A stretch of DNA of 48,887 bases from Bryobacterales bacterium (GCA_003135055.1 PLDF01000336.1:1-48887); one strand, 5' to 3'. Shown: positions 23,585-33,040, numbered from the stretch's first letter. Notes: generated by a model not told the origin, from the sequence alone. Translations and numbers: made by a program.

Positions 23585-25651
23585 ATGAAGCCATTGCTGC
23601 TCGTTTTCGTCGTCTGTCCGCTGATCGGCACGGCCGCGTCGCCGACCGCTCTACTCGCCCACCTGCCCAACAGCCAGGTCAATGCCGTCCAGACCGATGT
23701 GGCTGGCAACATCTACATCTCAGGCTTTCAAGGGACGCTGCCCGCCGCTCACGCCTTTGTGGACAAGCTGAGCCCAACTGGAAACGTTCTCTACTCCACC
23801 ACATTCGCCGGGAGCAATACCGATGTCGCGGCAGCCATTGCTGTGGACTCCACCGGCGCGGCGTACATTCTGGGCCAAACCACCTCGCCGGATTTTCCGG
23901 TCACTTCGGGTGCTTTGCAAACTACCCTGCAAGCCACCAACGGGCAAGGCTTCGTCGCCAAAGTGGACCCCAGCGGCAAAGTGGTGTACGCAACTTTTAT
24001 CGGCGGCAGTGCCCTTATCGATCCTGGCACGAACGGCCTGGCTCTGGATTCGGCCGGTGAAGCGATCATTTCCGGGCATACCATCGGCGGTGTGTTTCCG
24101 ACGACTGCTGGGGCACCGTTCACCACCACCGACGGCAATACTTTCTTCGTAATGAAGATCGACGCAACGGGTGGAAAGCTTCTCGCGGCGATTCGCGGCA
24201 TCGGGGGCCTGATCGCGTTGGATGGTCAGGGCAGTGTCTACATCGCCGGCTCCCACTACGGCACGAACAGCCCGGTTCCCGTCACGCCAGGCGCGTTTCA
24301 GAGCACCTTTCAATTGCAAGCATGCGGCGGGAGCGCGCAACTGTCCTCCGCCTGCTCCTACCAATATGTAACCAAACTCAACGCGAGTCTCACACAGATC
24401 GTCTACTCGACCTACCTCGCTGGCTCATACGGCGCCACGCCTACTGGTATGTCCGTGGACACGCAGGGCAACGTCTGGGTGGCCGGAACCACCAGTTCTC
24501 CGGACTACCCTGTTACGGCTAACGCTTACCAGCCGTCATATGTTGCCGGTGCGCCACCGCCGCCAAATACCTGCGTCTTTTTCTGCGTCTATCCGCCGCC
24601 AGCCAGCGGGTACCTTACTCAGTTGAACGCCACGGGAACGGGTCTTATCTATTCGACGTTTTTCAGCGGAACTGAGACGGATACCATCACCTTCGCCGCG
24701 TTCGCCGCGAATGGAATCTACCTCTCAGGAACTGCTGGGTCGATCGATCTCCCCGGGTTCGAGGGTTTCCCCGCGCAGTGCCTGCCGCAAGCTTACGCGG
24801 CACGGTTGAGTACCGATGCTACAGAGGTTGGCGCCGCCCGTCCTGTGCCAGGCCAGATTCTGGGGTATGACGTCGCCGCCAATCTGCTGCTAGCCTGGAT
24901 CGGCTCCGATCTGGTTACCTTCGACCCAACGGCAGCGCCAACTCCCATCGGATGTATTCTGGATGGGGCGGATCTGAGGCCCGTAACCTCGATCGCGCCC
25001 GGCGAGTTACTGACGATATTCGGCAGGCGCTTATCCGACAGCGCGACTGGCACCAGTGTTGTGATCAATGGGATATCGAGCCCCCTTCTCTATGTCGGGC
25101 CGCAGCAGATCAATCTACAGGCACCATTTGAAATCGCGGGGGCCGCGCAGGCGAACATCGTGTTTGCCAATACCCAACTGAACCTCTCCGATTCGCGCGC
25201 CCTTGCAGTCGTGGCGAGCAATCCGGTGGCGTTTCTCGATACCACGACATCGCTCTCGTCGCTGGCGAATTGCCCCCTGAGCAGCATAAGCTACAACGGT
25301 GGACCCGCGCCGCTCGCCTTCAACGCCGATGGCACTCGGAATTCATGCGCGAACCCTGCTGCTCCCGGATCGGTAGTGCAAATCTTTCTGGACGGTTTGG
25401 GGGTGACGTCGCCGGCGCAGGCCACCGGAGCGATCACACCAAATCCCGGTCCCCAGTTGAACCTGCCGATTACATTTGCCGGTGGTCTGCCGGCGACGGT
25501 GGTCTCCGCCTCCGCGTCGCCAGGCGCGATTTCCGGCGTCTGGCAGGTGGAGATCCGTATGCCCACGAATCAAACAGGTGCGGTCTCGGTGTCGCCTTCG
25601 GTGGGCGGAGTGCCGGTGCGGGACGCCAGCCTTACGCTGTTTGTGCACTGA
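23585..25651 (+). CDS. Secreted SBBP-repeat protein with TIGR03437 domain
   Basis: Start at ATG 23585, since it gives a clear signal peptide ('LLLVFVVCPLIGTAAS'); an upstream ATG adds 37 non-signal residues. 688 residues. SBBP-type beta-propeller repeats ('YSTTFAGSNTDVAAAIAVD', 'AAYILGQTTSPDFPVT', 'GYLTQLNATGTGLIYSTFF') span about 20-440. The C-terminal 220 residues carry the TIGR03437 domain ('LLTIFGRRLSDSATGTSV', 'GPQQINLQAPFEI', 'FLDGLGVTSPAQATG'), largely confined to Solibacter-like Acidobacteriota. It is transcribed against the conjugative backbone and looks like chromosomal-type cargo. Function unknown, presumably cell-surface. Confidence 0.85.
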   Translation: MKPLLLVFVVCPLIGTAASPTALLAHLPNSQVNAVQTDVAGNIYISGFQGTLPAAHAFVDKLSPTGNVLYSTTFAGSNTDVAAAIAVDSTGAAYILGQTTSPDFPVTSGALQTTLQATNGQGFVAKVDPSGKVVYATFIGGSALIDPGTNGLALDSAGEAIISGHTIGGVFPTTAGAPFTTTDGNTFFVMKIDATGGKLLAAIRGIGGLIALDGQGSVYIAGSHYGTNSPVPVTPGAFQSTFQLQACGGSAQLSSACSYQYVTKLNASLTQIVYSTYLAGSYGATPTGMSVDTQGNVWVAGTTSSPDYPVTANAYQPSYVAGAPPPPNTCVFFCVYPPPASGYLTQLNATGTGLIYSTFFSGTETDTITFAAFAANGIYLSGTAGSIDLPGFEGFPAQCLPQAYAARLSTDATEVGAARPVPGQILGYDVAANLLLAWIGSDLVTFDPTAAPTPIGCILDGADLRPVTSIAPGELLTIFGRRLSDSATGTSVVINGISSPLLYVGPQQINLQAPFEIAGAAQANIVFANTQLNLSDSRALAVVASNPVAFLDTTTSLSSLANCPLSSISYNGGPAPLAFNADGTRNSCANPAAPGSVVQIFLDGLGVTSPAQATGAITPNPGPQLNLPITFAGGLPATVVSASASPGAISGVWQVEIRMPTNQTGAVSVSPSVGGVPVRDASLTLFVH

Positions 25652-25833
25652 GGACTCGCGTCCGCTGGTTCGGATCGATGACGCTGCTCCGTACCATGGG
25701 AGGAGCCGCATCGTTCGCACGCCTTCGTACCGTGTCCTTTCGGCAGGGCTGTGAAAGCCAGTTCGGGAGTGTCGTTCCCTTGGATTGACCCGATGGCTGG
25801 GTGTGGGAATGTTCAGCTTATAATGTATCCATC

Positions 25834-26637
25834 ATGCGAAAGACGATAGTGAGGGCGTGCATCGGCGTTGTTGCATGCGGCGTGCTCGCGTTCGCACAGG
25901 CGGCGCAGTTCGAAGTGGCTTCGGTAAAGCCGGCTCCGCCCGATGCGCGGTGGATGCGCTGCGCGGGCGGCCCAGGCACGTCCGATCCGGGCACGCTCAC
26001 CTGCGAGAACTACACCCTCTCCTTCTTGGTGATGATGGCATACAACTTGCGCAGCTTCGAACTGACTGCACCAGCCTGGATGGATACCGCCCGATACAAC
26101 ATCGTGGCGAAGATTCCGCTTGGCGCCGACAGGCGCCAGTTCGGGTTGATGCAGCAGAGGCTGCTGGCCGAACGGTTCGGGTTGAAGGTGCATTTCGAGA
26201 AGAAGGACACGACGGTTTACGAACTGACGGTGACTAAGGGTGGCTCGAAGCTCAAGGAATCCGAAGAGCCGGCGTCCGAGAAGCCCGAGGCAGCATGGAG
26301 ACCGCCCGCGGGCGGACCGCCTGTCCGTACCATGGCGCACGTGAGTCGCAAAGGCGACTCAATTGGCGATCTGGCAAACTTTCTCTCGGATCAGTTGGGA
26401 CAGCCGGTCACGGACGCCACAGGGCTTGGAGGCCGATATGACTATGCGTTCTCCTTCCTGATGGAACCGGGCGGACGGGCAGCTGGCCCGGTAGCCTCGA
26501 ATGGGTCAGAACCCGAATTCGGAGGCAGCCTCATCGACGCCGTGCGCGATCAGCTTGGGCTCAGGCTGGAGAAGAAAAAGGGGCAAGCCGACGTCCTTGT
26601 GGTGGACCATGCGGAGAAGGCCCCGATCGGGAACTGA
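25834..26637 (+). CDS. TIGR03435 family secreted protein
   Basis: ATG 25834 gives the signal peptide 'IVRACIGVVACGVLAFAQA'. 267 residues. Family pattern: 'FEVASVKPAPPD', 'YTLSFLVMMAYNLRSFELTAPAWMD', 'RYNIVAKIPLGA', 'RFGLKVHFEKKDTTVYELT', 'VTDATGLGGRYDYAF' and the terminal 'LGLRLEKKKGQADVLVVDHAEK'. TIGR03435 is a large paralogous family of acidobacterial soil bacteria with unknown role, often next to sigma factors or permeases. Here it follows the SBBP gene, again as cargo. Confidence 0.9.
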   Translation: MRKTIVRACIGVVACGVLAFAQAAQFEVASVKPAPPDARWMRCAGGPGTSDPGTLTCENYTLSFLVMMAYNLRSFELTAPAWMDTARYNIVAKIPLGADRRQFGLMQQRLLAERFGLKVHFEKKDTTVYELTVTKGGSKLKESEEPASEKPEAAWRPPAGGPPVRTMAHVSRKGDSIGDLANFLSDQLGQPVTDATGLGGRYDYAFSFLMEPGGRAAGPVASNGSEPEFGGSLIDAVRDQLGLRLEKKKGQADVLVVDHAEKAPIGN

Positions 26638-27026
26638 CTCCGGCCTAGCCAGAGACTATCCTTTCCGGCCAGCCACGTCTACATGATGCGGAGCATGGCC
26701 GCTCCCCAATTCCACTTCCGTCTCATCCCGCATCCCAACTTCACTCCCAAGTTCACGGCGCGGCGTCATCCGCTGCGCGCTCCACAGTTGCGGACACGAC
26801 GGCATATATCCGTATCGCCGTTGCGACGTCGCCCACGTCCGCCTCAAGTGTCATCGATCGGCAGGCCATTTCCACTTTTGCTCCTTTTGCCCTGACAAGG
26901 TACTTCAAATAAGGGGTAGTAAATTTTAAGTCTCTTCAATGCAGTGGCTTGCGAGGTGGTCGCTCAGGCCGAAATCAGGCCCAAATTAGGCCGATATCAG
27001 GGCAATCGTATGGAAGAAACTCGATT
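26638..27026. other. Intergenic region between converging genes
   Basis: About 390 bp without a convincing gene. It contains the 11-bp-period array B near its right end. Confidence 0.6.
26964..27007 (+). repeat. Tandem 11-bp repeats, array B (4 copies)
   Basis: TCAGGCCGAAA, TCAGGCCCAAA, TTAGGCCGATA, TCAGGGCAATC. In register with array A at 11467 the shared unit is about AATYAGRCC, repeated every 11 bp, in the same orientation. It lies just beyond the stop of the replication-relaxation gene. Confidence 0.75.
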
Positions 27027-27794
27027 CTACGGGGCATCGACCAAGCGGTAAACCTGCATGGTCTGTGCATCGACAACTTCCAGGTCTCCCGGTTCAGTCT
27101 TGGGAAGATCACTCGCCAAACCGATCAGCACCCGCTGGCGAATCCGAAACAAGCGCTGTTTCAGCATCGAGTGAATGTGGCGGGTGCAGGCTAGGTACAA
27201 CACACGGTCAAGGTTGCGCTCACTTTCTAGTATGGACACGATGCGCTCGTATTCCGTTTGCGTCTTGGGCGTGCGCTCGTATTCGAGTGCGAATCGGAGT
27301 TGTTTGCCACCCAGCGAAAGTGTAATGATCGCGTCGTAGTCCTTCGCGTATTTGCCTGCGGTCAATTCGTTCCGGCATCGGATTTCCATTTCGTTTTCCC
27401 ACGAAACCAGAGCGCGGCTCCGCAGCAGATCCAGGTGAACCGAATTGACACCCAGCGCGTGTGCCACGCCTACACCATCTCGACGCGCATCCGGCCCTGC
27501 CTCCGGACCGCTGTAAGGCGTGCCCAGATTCTCGACGAGGTAAACAAGGCCGGCGGATGCTATGGCAAAGATCGCATCGTAGTGCACCATCGGAAGCAAA
27601 CGCCGCGTGATGAAGCCGTTGTCCACCAGGCGTTTCACGCGCCACCAGAATGAGCCCCTGCTCAGCTCGTACCCGTTGTGCCGCATGAACTGCCACAACT
27701 GGGTTTGCGTCACATACTTGCTGTACATGACCTGACGCAGCAGCGGCAAATCCTGAGTTGGGCTGAGTGCGATTGCTCCTTTGAAATAACGCAT
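27027..27794 (-). CDS. Replication-relaxation family protein
   Basis: Start at ATG 27794 ('MRYFKG'), 255 residues. The N-terminal part is a winged helix ('SKYVTQTQLWQFM', 'SFWWRVKRLVDNGFI'). The C-terminal part has 'DYDAIITLSLGGKQLRFALEYERTPKT', where Asp, Glu and Lys fit a PD-(D/E)XK-like fold. This is the Replic_Relax (PF13814) pattern, usually found near coupling proteins and relaxases on conjugative elements, and thought to act in plasmid mobilisation or replication. It is the last gene of the unit 31032-27027. Confidence 0.75.
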   Translation of the reverse strand: MRYFKGAIALSPTQDLPLLRQVMYSKYVTQTQLWQFMRHNGYELSRGSFWWRVKRLVDNGFITRRLLPMVHYDAIFAIASAGLVYLVENLGTPYSGPEAGPDARRDGVGVAHALGVNSVHLDLLRSRALVSWENEMEIRCRNELTAGKYAKDYDAIITLSLGGKQLRFALEYERTPKTQTEYERIVSILESERNLDRVLYLACTRHIHSMLKQRLFRIRQRVLIGLASDLPKTEPGDLEVVDAQTMQVYRLVDAP

Positions 27795-27801
27795 GCCGGT
27801 C

Positions 27802-28335
27802 TCACCTCTCTGCGCGCGATAACACTGCAATCCCTGGCCGATCCCGCCGCGGGTCTACGCAGAATGTTCCTTGCGTACCACGCACCCATCCAAATGGCGG
27901 CAAGACGATCAGAGCTTCCTGTTGCCCGTTGCCTTCGCTGAACGAAACCACCTGCGCGGCATCGCACTTCCAGACGCCCTCTCGGTCGATCCATCCCGTG
28001 TCGGCCGGGCGGATCCGGAACAAGTAAACGTCGGGGCGCGTACCGGCCGCCGTCAATTGCCGGAGAAAGAGCTTGTTGCCGCCGTCCCAGACCGACACGC
28101 CCTGCGACTCGTAAACACGATGGATGAGCCGATCGGCAAGACGAGGATGAAAGCCCGAACACTCATCCACGCGGATGTAGCCGTAAAGGCAGGATCGGTT
28201 CCGCAATTTGCCGCCCGCCAAAACACCAGTCGTGTTGTAGTACGCGCCTCGACGCGCGGAGTTTTCACAGTTAGCTTTTGTGATTGCGCCCCGCGCCGTC
28301 CAAATGCTTCCGAAACTCTGCACCGCAACCAGCAT
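27802..28335 (-). CDS. Unknown protein (177 aa) in the coupling-protein unit
   Basis: ATG 28335 overlaps the upstream stop by one base (TGATG). Soluble and beta-rich ('GYIRVDECSGFHPRLAD', 'GVSVWDGGNKLFLRQL', 'VYLFRIRPADTGWIDREGVW'). No signal peptide and no recognised family. Ends 7 bp before the replication-relaxation gene, so it is cotranscribed. Confidence 0.6.
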   Translation of the reverse strand: MLVAVQSFGSIWTARGAITKANCENSARRGAYYNTTGVLAGGKLRNRSCLYGYIRVDECSGFHPRLADRLIHRVYESQGVSVWDGGNKLFLRQLTAAGTRPDVYLFRIRPADTGWIDREGVWKCDAAQVVSFSEGNGQQEALIVLPPFGWVRGTQGTFCVDPRRDRPGIAVLSRAER

Positions 28336-29216
28336 CAGTTTTCCTCCGTGGCAGTCCCGTTGTCCGCAGTCGCCGCCTTTGCCACTGCCGTCTTCCCTTG
28401 CTTCAATCGCCGATTCTCGGCCTCGAGTCGCTGAATGCGCTCGACCAGCGCCGCGTTGCCGTTATCCGATCCCGCCGCGGTCCGGGTCTTGAGGCGCTGC
28501 TCCGCGCCCGTCACCCGTTCGGTGAGGCTGTTCAGCTCCGCGGCTTTCTGCTCCAGTTGTTCGCTCAGGCGGGTGACCTGCAATTCCTTTGCATCGTTGT
28601 CACTCTTCAGCCGTTGGAGTTCGCGCTTATAGTCTTCAAGATTCGCCGTCTCCGGCGTTGCGATTCCGGACTCGCCGGCTTCGATGACGCGGTTGCACGT
28701 TTCTATATGCAGGTTGTAACGGTCGATCGCTTCCTTTGCCTTTCGCTTGCAATACTCGGCGTAGCGCAAAGCGTCTGCCGCATGTTCCGCAAGTTGCCAT
28801 CGTTCACGGACGCGATCATTCTGCACCCATGCCAGCGCAAACCAGCTCAAGATGACGAGGATGGTGGCGCCGAAGCTGTACCAGAAGAATCGGTTCGCTC
28901 CGGTATTCTCCAGCCATGCGCGCCGGCGCTCTTCCCACACGGCGCCAAGATTCACGTCACGAGGATTGAGCGCATGAACCATCGCTTCGAGCGGCGACGT
29001 ACTGCCATGTGAGTAGCCGCCTCGAGCTGCGAGCGGGGAATACTGCGCCGTCGGCACTCGTTGGTCAGACTCCTGGCGCAGGGGCAGTCGTGGCTGCGCC
29101 GGCGCCTGCTGTTGCTGCGACACCGGCGCCGACGGTTGATCTTGGGGCCTGGTCTGGCCAATCAGTGCAGGATCGACTACCGCCAGCGCGACACATATAT
29201 AAAGGTAGCGATGCAT
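28335..29216 (-). CDS. Membrane-anchored coiled-coil protein
   Basis: ATG 29216 after AAGGAGGACACGAC; 293 residues. A hydrophobic N-terminus ('YLYICVALAVVDPALIG') looks like a signal peptide, followed by a Gln/Pro-rich linker, a membrane segment ('FFWYSFGATILVILSWFALA', about 109-128) and a long heptad-rich C-terminus (about 190-285). Position directly after the coupling ATPase suggests an envelope-spanning accessory of the transfer machine, but no family is recognised. Confidence 0.65.
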   Translation of the reverse strand: MHRYLYICVALAVVDPALIGQTRPQDQPSAPVSQQQQAPAQPRLPLRQESDQRVPTAQYSPLAARGGYSHGSTSPLEAMVHALNPRDVNLGAVWEERRRAWLENTGANRFFWYSFGATILVILSWFALAWVQNDRVRERWQLAEHAADALRYAEYCKRKAKEAIDRYNLHIETCNRVIEAGESGIATPETANLEDYKRELQRLKSDNDAKELQVTRLSEQLEQKAAELNSLTERVTGAEQRLKTRTAAGSDNGNAALVERIQRLEAENRRLKQGKTAVAKAATADNGTATEEN

Positions 29217-29229
29217 CGTCGTGTCCTCC

Positions 29230-31032
29230 TTACCTTCTCCCGATACCGTGGATTTTGCGGCCCAGAGGGGAATTGACCAATTCCGGAGTCTTGAAGCGCA
29301 GGTTGGCCCCTTGCTGCGTCGTACGCGAATGGCGCAGCCGGGGCAACACTTCCCAATCGAATCCTGGAAGCGTGATATCCGGTGGCGTGCGGACGTGCAG
29401 GTGCTGGTGCAGGGTGCCTTTGCTGTCGTCCGTCATCAGGATCTGCATCTGCCCTTTTGGCAGATTCTTGATCTTCTCGTCCTCGGCGCGGTACTCGCGC
29501 TCCTCCCGCTCCGTCGCGCTCATGCCCTTCTGGAACCGCTCAAAGCCGAAGAGTTGCTGGCGAATCAGAGATTGCGTCCGCCGCGTGACCGCGTGTTCGG
29601 CGGATGCGCGGATGAAGTATCGCGCGGTTTCCTCATCCTGCGTGCGCAACGCGATTTTCGTATTCGGCGCCGACGTCACATCTTCCTTGAATCCCTTGCC
29701 GACCTTGAGCAGTTGGGGGAGGCTCTGCATCGAAAACAGAAATGCGGTATTCGTTCCCCGCGCCGTGTTGAGGATCTGGCTGAAATTCTGGTAACCGAAT
29801 GGCGCGAACTCGTCCATCACCACTGAGAACAATGGCCGGTTTGCCCGCTTGCGTTCCTCCTCGCTCTCGTACCGCTTCCCGACTACAAGCTGTATGTTCT
29901 GCAGCAGCATCTTGCCTAGGGAGCGAACAGGTTCGGTGTTCTTGTTGACGTTCAGCGTGACGAACAGGATCAGCTCCTGTTCAATGACATCGTCGATGGA
30001 CAGAAGGTCGTCATACGGCCCCGTGATGATCGAGAGCGCGTCGTCGAGGAACGTCATGCACTCGTTGAGCAGGCCCTGGATCTTCGGCACGCGGTCGCGG
30101 TCTTCAAACGACTGCATCAGGTTGCGAACGGACATCTCGAAATTCAATCGCCGCTGCATGCTGATCGAGGTGTCCGTGCGGATGTGCCGCCGAGCTTTGT
30201 CGATCTGCTCCCGCAGGACGCCCTGATCCAGCACCGCCACAATCACGTCATAGAAGTTGAATCGCACCCCGGTGTAGTGCAGTATCCGGACAATGTCGGC
30301 CAGGTAATTCAACTGGTGCTTGCTGAAAAACTCGTCGTGCAGGTTGAAGGAGCCAAACACCATGTTCACCTGCGCCATGTAGTCGTCGTCCTCCGTGTAG
30401 AACGGATTGTAAAGACTGGATAGCTCTGGACGCGCCGGGTTGATGAGGCGAAGATCGTCGAGGCGGCCCGCGCGGTGGATGAACGGCAGCAGCTCCTGAA
30501 AAAACTCCAGGTCGCCTTTGCCGTCGAAGATCACCATAGGGATCTTGTGACGGTCCTCCGGTGGTCCCATTCGCCGCATCAAATCTTGGGTGATGATGTT
30601 CTTGAGCAGTGTCGTCTTGCCGCTGCCGGTCATTCCAAGAACGATTCCCTGCATCACCCGAACCTGGTCCGGCCACAGCCAGGGATCTCCATGAATGTCG
30701 TAGCCGAGAACAACCCCGCCTTGGTCCCATGCCGTCGCGACTATCCGTTCGTCACGGGCCGGACTCATGACGAGCGGCGGTTGTACCTTCCGCTTTTCCC
30801 GCCGGGCTCGACGTGTCGCGTAGAGCAAACCCGCGCAACTCGGAATGGTCAGTCCGCTAAGGATATATGCTCCGAGTTCGGCCGCCTGCTCGTTGCTGAA
30901 GTGATAGACCTTCGTCAGCAACAGCCAGGAGCCGATGCAGACGACGCACAGGCCGATCGCAATGAGAAAGGCCGGAGTTTCCGTCAGCGGCGAGTGTGCT
31001 GGCCGCCGATCACCAGATGCCATGTTGTCCAT
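29230..31032 (-). CDS. Type IV coupling protein (TraG/VirD4-like ATPase)
   Basis: ATG 31032, 600 residues. Two membrane segments (about 21-40 and 51-71), then the ATPase domain with Walker A 'GMTGSGKT' (133-140) and Walker B 'FSVVMDEFAPFG' (about 400-411), and the conserved 'NTARGTNTAFLFSMQSLPQL'. It links the DNA-protein substrate to the secretion channel at the inner membrane. It heads a unit with the coiled-coil protein (13 bp), the 177-aa protein and the replication-relaxation protein. No relaxase gene is seen nearby. Confidence 0.9.
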   Translation of the reverse strand: MDNMASGDRRPAHSPLTETPAFLIAIGLCVVCIGSWLLLTKVYHFSNEQAAELGAYILSGLTIPSCAGLLYATRRARREKRKVQPPLVMSPARDERIVATAWDQGGVVLGYDIHGDPWLWPDQVRVMQGIVLGMTGSGKTTLLKNIITQDLMRRMGPPEDRHKIPMVIFDGKGDLEFFQELLPFIHRAGRLDDLRLINPARPELSSLYNPFYTEDDDYMAQVNMVFGSFNLHDEFFSKHQLNYLADIVRILHYTGVRFNFYDVIVAVLDQGVLREQIDKARRHIRTDTSISMQRRLNFEMSVRNLMQSFEDRDRVPKIQGLLNECMTFLDDALSIITGPYDDLLSIDDVIEQELILFVTLNVNKNTEPVRSLGKMLLQNIQLVVGKRYESEEERKRANRPLFSVVMDEFAPFGYQNFSQILNTARGTNTAFLFSMQSLPQLLKVGKGFKEDVTSAPNTKIALRTQDEETARYFIRASAEHAVTRRTQSLIRQQLFGFERFQKGMSATEREEREYRAEDEKIKNLPKGQMQILMTDDSKGTLHQHLHVRTPPDITLPGFDWEVLPRLRHSRTTQQGANLRFKTPELVNSPLGRKIHGIGRR

Positions 31033-31059
31033 ATTGGTTTTCCTGAAGATCGACCAGGT

Positions 31060-31458
31060 TTACGTACGAAGAAACTGGATGAGGAGCAAGTCGGCGCCGG
31101 CTACCACTGCGCACAACGCCGTGGCCTTCAGGCGCTTGTTTGCCATCGCCCGCTGTGTCGCCGCGACCGTCCCGTGCGACCTGTTGCACATGAAACCGAA
31201 AACACTCCAAGCCGCCCACGCGATCATCCCGCCAAGGACCGTAAGCAGCAAGGTCACTCCGACTCTGGGATGCTCGTACCAAAGCGGCAGATCGAGGAAC
31301 TCGGCCGGATGTGCCGAGCTGGGGAAAGCGGGCAAGCGTTCCAGCCACGCTACGTATCCCACCTCCACCAGCGCCAACGCAGCTGCGCTCACCACCATAC
31401 CCGCAGCCGCTCCTCGCCGTAGGAGTGGATCAAGAAGCGGTTCCTTACTTCTCGCCAT
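31060..31458 (-). CDS. Membrane protein (132 aa) of the transfer region
   Basis: ATG 31458 overlaps no gene; 27 bp upstream of the coupling ATPase. Three membrane segments: 'AAGMVVSAAALALVEVGYVA', 'VGVTLLLTVLGGMIAWAAW' and a C-terminal 'ATALCAVVAGADLLLIQFL'. No family recognised. Confidence 0.65.
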   Translation of the reverse strand: MARSKEPLLDPLLRRGAAAGMVVSAAALALVEVGYVAWLERLPAFPSSAHPAEFLDLPLWYEHPRVGVTLLLTVLGGMIAWAAWSVFGFMCNRSHGTVAATQRAMANKRLKATALCAVVAGADLLLIQFLRT

Positions 31459-31464
31459 GCGCCT

Positions 31465-31785
31465 TTACCTCGCAATCGCGGTGACATTGAAGTAGACCGC
31501 CAATCCCAGCGCTACGAAAACGAGCGTCCCGAGAATGAGCGCTTCCTGCCTGAACTGGCGGCCCGCTTTGACGTCGAAGGGATTGGCTGGTTCCAATACG
31601 GCATTCGAGAGACGCTTCCACACGCCAGCGTCGCACGCCTTGGCGAAGCGCGCGCGGAATGCGCCCACGATCCGTGTAGCAGATGGGTTCTGGATACCGG
31701 CAGTTCCCAGCGGTATCTCAGTGCTCATTCTTGATCGCACCAAATGCAGAACGTGCTCGACCGTGTTCTCCACATTCTGTTCCAT
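31465..31785 (-). CDS. Small tail-anchored protein (106 aa)
   Basis: ATG 31785 starts 5 bp after the VirB9 stop, which decides it over longer frames. A soluble N-terminal part is followed by a single C-terminal membrane segment ('ALILGTLVFVALGLAVYF'). No family recognised; part of the VirB9-coupling protein unit. Confidence 0.6.
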   Translation of the reverse strand: MEQNVENTVEHVLHLVRSRMSTEIPLGTAGIQNPSATRIVGAFRARFAKACDAGVWKRLSNAVLEPANPFDVKAGRQFRQEALILGTLVFVALGLAVYFNVTAIAR

Positions 31786-31790
31786 GGCTC

Positions 31791-32642
31791 TTACAGGACC
31801 AGCACTGCGCTCACCTCTCCGGCGCCATCCGACGGAAAGGCGAACTTCAGGACGGTGGGGCCGTTCGTCCGCGGCGGCCATTCAAACACGACCAGTCCCC
31901 AAGTGGCGCCGCCCGGCGCGACCGTGTTTGCGCGCACCTCCGCGTTCAGTACTTTGACCGGCGCCTGCCCTTCACTCGTGATACGAATCCCGTCGCCGAT
32001 GAGCTGGCTGTGAGCGAGTGTGTAAAGCGAACTGGAACTACGCGGCGAACGGAGCGTGAACACGCCCGGCGCGCCAGGCACGTATGTCGATCGACCGTTG
32101 TTCTGGATTGCGTACCGAACATAGACGCGATCATCCTTCCGATAAATGTCCTTCAGGATGACTTCTACGCGGGCGCGATTCTTCGTTTCCCCAGCGAGAC
32201 GTACCGGTGTGCTGGCGAACAACATCTCCGTGGCAAGCTTCGCCTCCTGGGCAACCCGCGGATCTTCCGCGGGTTTCTCCGGAATCGCTACCTTGGCGAC
32301 CACGGGGCTGGGTTCCTGGTCAATGGCGAAGTGCATCTCCTGGACGGAGGCCGCCGGTACCAGTTCGTAACTCAGACGCCCGGAGGCCGTCCAGATAAAC
32401 AGGTTCGTGGTGGCTTCCGGGTCGAGGGGCTGCACGAACACCTTGTTGCCGCGCCATTCGATCTTGTATGACGCGCTCCCTGCCGCGACCTCGGTGACAG
32501 GCTCCGCCAGTTCGATGATCGTCAAATGGTTCGGGACCGTTTCGACCCGAATCACTTTGTGCCGGTCCGATTTTTCCGTTTCGATCCTCTGCGCATTGGC
32601 CGCCAGCGCAATGGCGATGGCGAAGGCAATGGTTTTTTGCAT
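31791..32642 (-). CDS. virB9: VirB9/TrbG-like outer-complex protein
   Basis: Start at ATG 32642 gives a signal peptide ('KTIAFAIAIALAANAQ'); 283 residues. The N-terminal domain shows the VirB9/TrbG strand pattern ('HLTIIELAEPVTEVAAGS', 'KVFVQPLDPEATTNLFIWTA'); the C-terminal beta domain has 'RVYVRYAIQNNGRSTYVPG' and ends 'FEWPPRTNGPTVLKFAFPS'. It would form the periplasmic/outer-membrane core with VirB7/VirB10, neither of which is seen. It was probably once continuous with the virB8-virB2 operon; a 4-kb island now separates them. Confidence 0.8.
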   Translation of the reverse strand: MQKTIAFAIAIALAANAQRIETEKSDRHKVIRVETVPNHLTIIELAEPVTEVAAGSASYKIEWRGNKVFVQPLDPEATTNLFIWTASGRLSYELVPAASVQEMHFAIDQEPSPVVAKVAIPEKPAEDPRVAQEAKLATEMLFASTPVRLAGETKNRARVEVILKDIYRKDDRVYVRYAIQNNGRSTYVPGAPGVFTLRSPRSSSSLYTLAHSQLIGDGIRITSEGQAPVKVLNAEVRANTVAPGGATWGLVVFEWPPRTNGPTVLKFAFPSDGAGEVSAVLVL

Positions 32643-32906
32643 GCCCAAGTTTCCACCGATTCCTGCGTTGCTCCAAAAACCGTCGCGCCAATCCACCGTC
32701 CCGGCCTCCCACCAAGTACGGGAGGGAACGCGGCACTGGCGAACATAACATGGATCAGCGGCAGGAGGGCGGCGTACAGCGGGGCTAAGCAGGGACCTTC
32801 AGTACCGTGCTCGTTCTGCAGTGTCCCACAGGTCTGTCGAATCTCGCGCAATGTCATCGGCCGGCGGCCCCCTGCAAAAACGCAGCCCCGCGGAGTGAGA
32901 TCACAG

Positions 32907-32984
32907 GGTCAAAGGGAAGGGCAAAGGATCCCCATAGAAAACCGCAATAATCGGCAGCAATCAGACGATGCCGAAACAAGCCTT
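32907..32984. repeat. Integrase 3'-end remnant R1
   Basis: Resembles 36262-36341 (R2) over about 80 bp. Read on the minus strand its frame gives 'GSFALPFDP', close to the C-terminus of the integrase fragment at 33292 ('GSFDNPFDLNS'). It is thus a tail left by an earlier integrated element. Confidence 0.6.
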
Positions 32985-33040
32985 GGTTTCCATGGTGGTC
33001 CCAGTTAAGGTTTTTCAAACTGTAGGCACAAAAAAACGTT

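Noticed and set aside
26683..26895. Plus-strand frame of 70 codons after the TIGR03435 gene
   Set aside because: Composition is Arg/Pro/His-rich without structure, no ribosome-binding site, and it ends in a Leu/Pro run; not credible.
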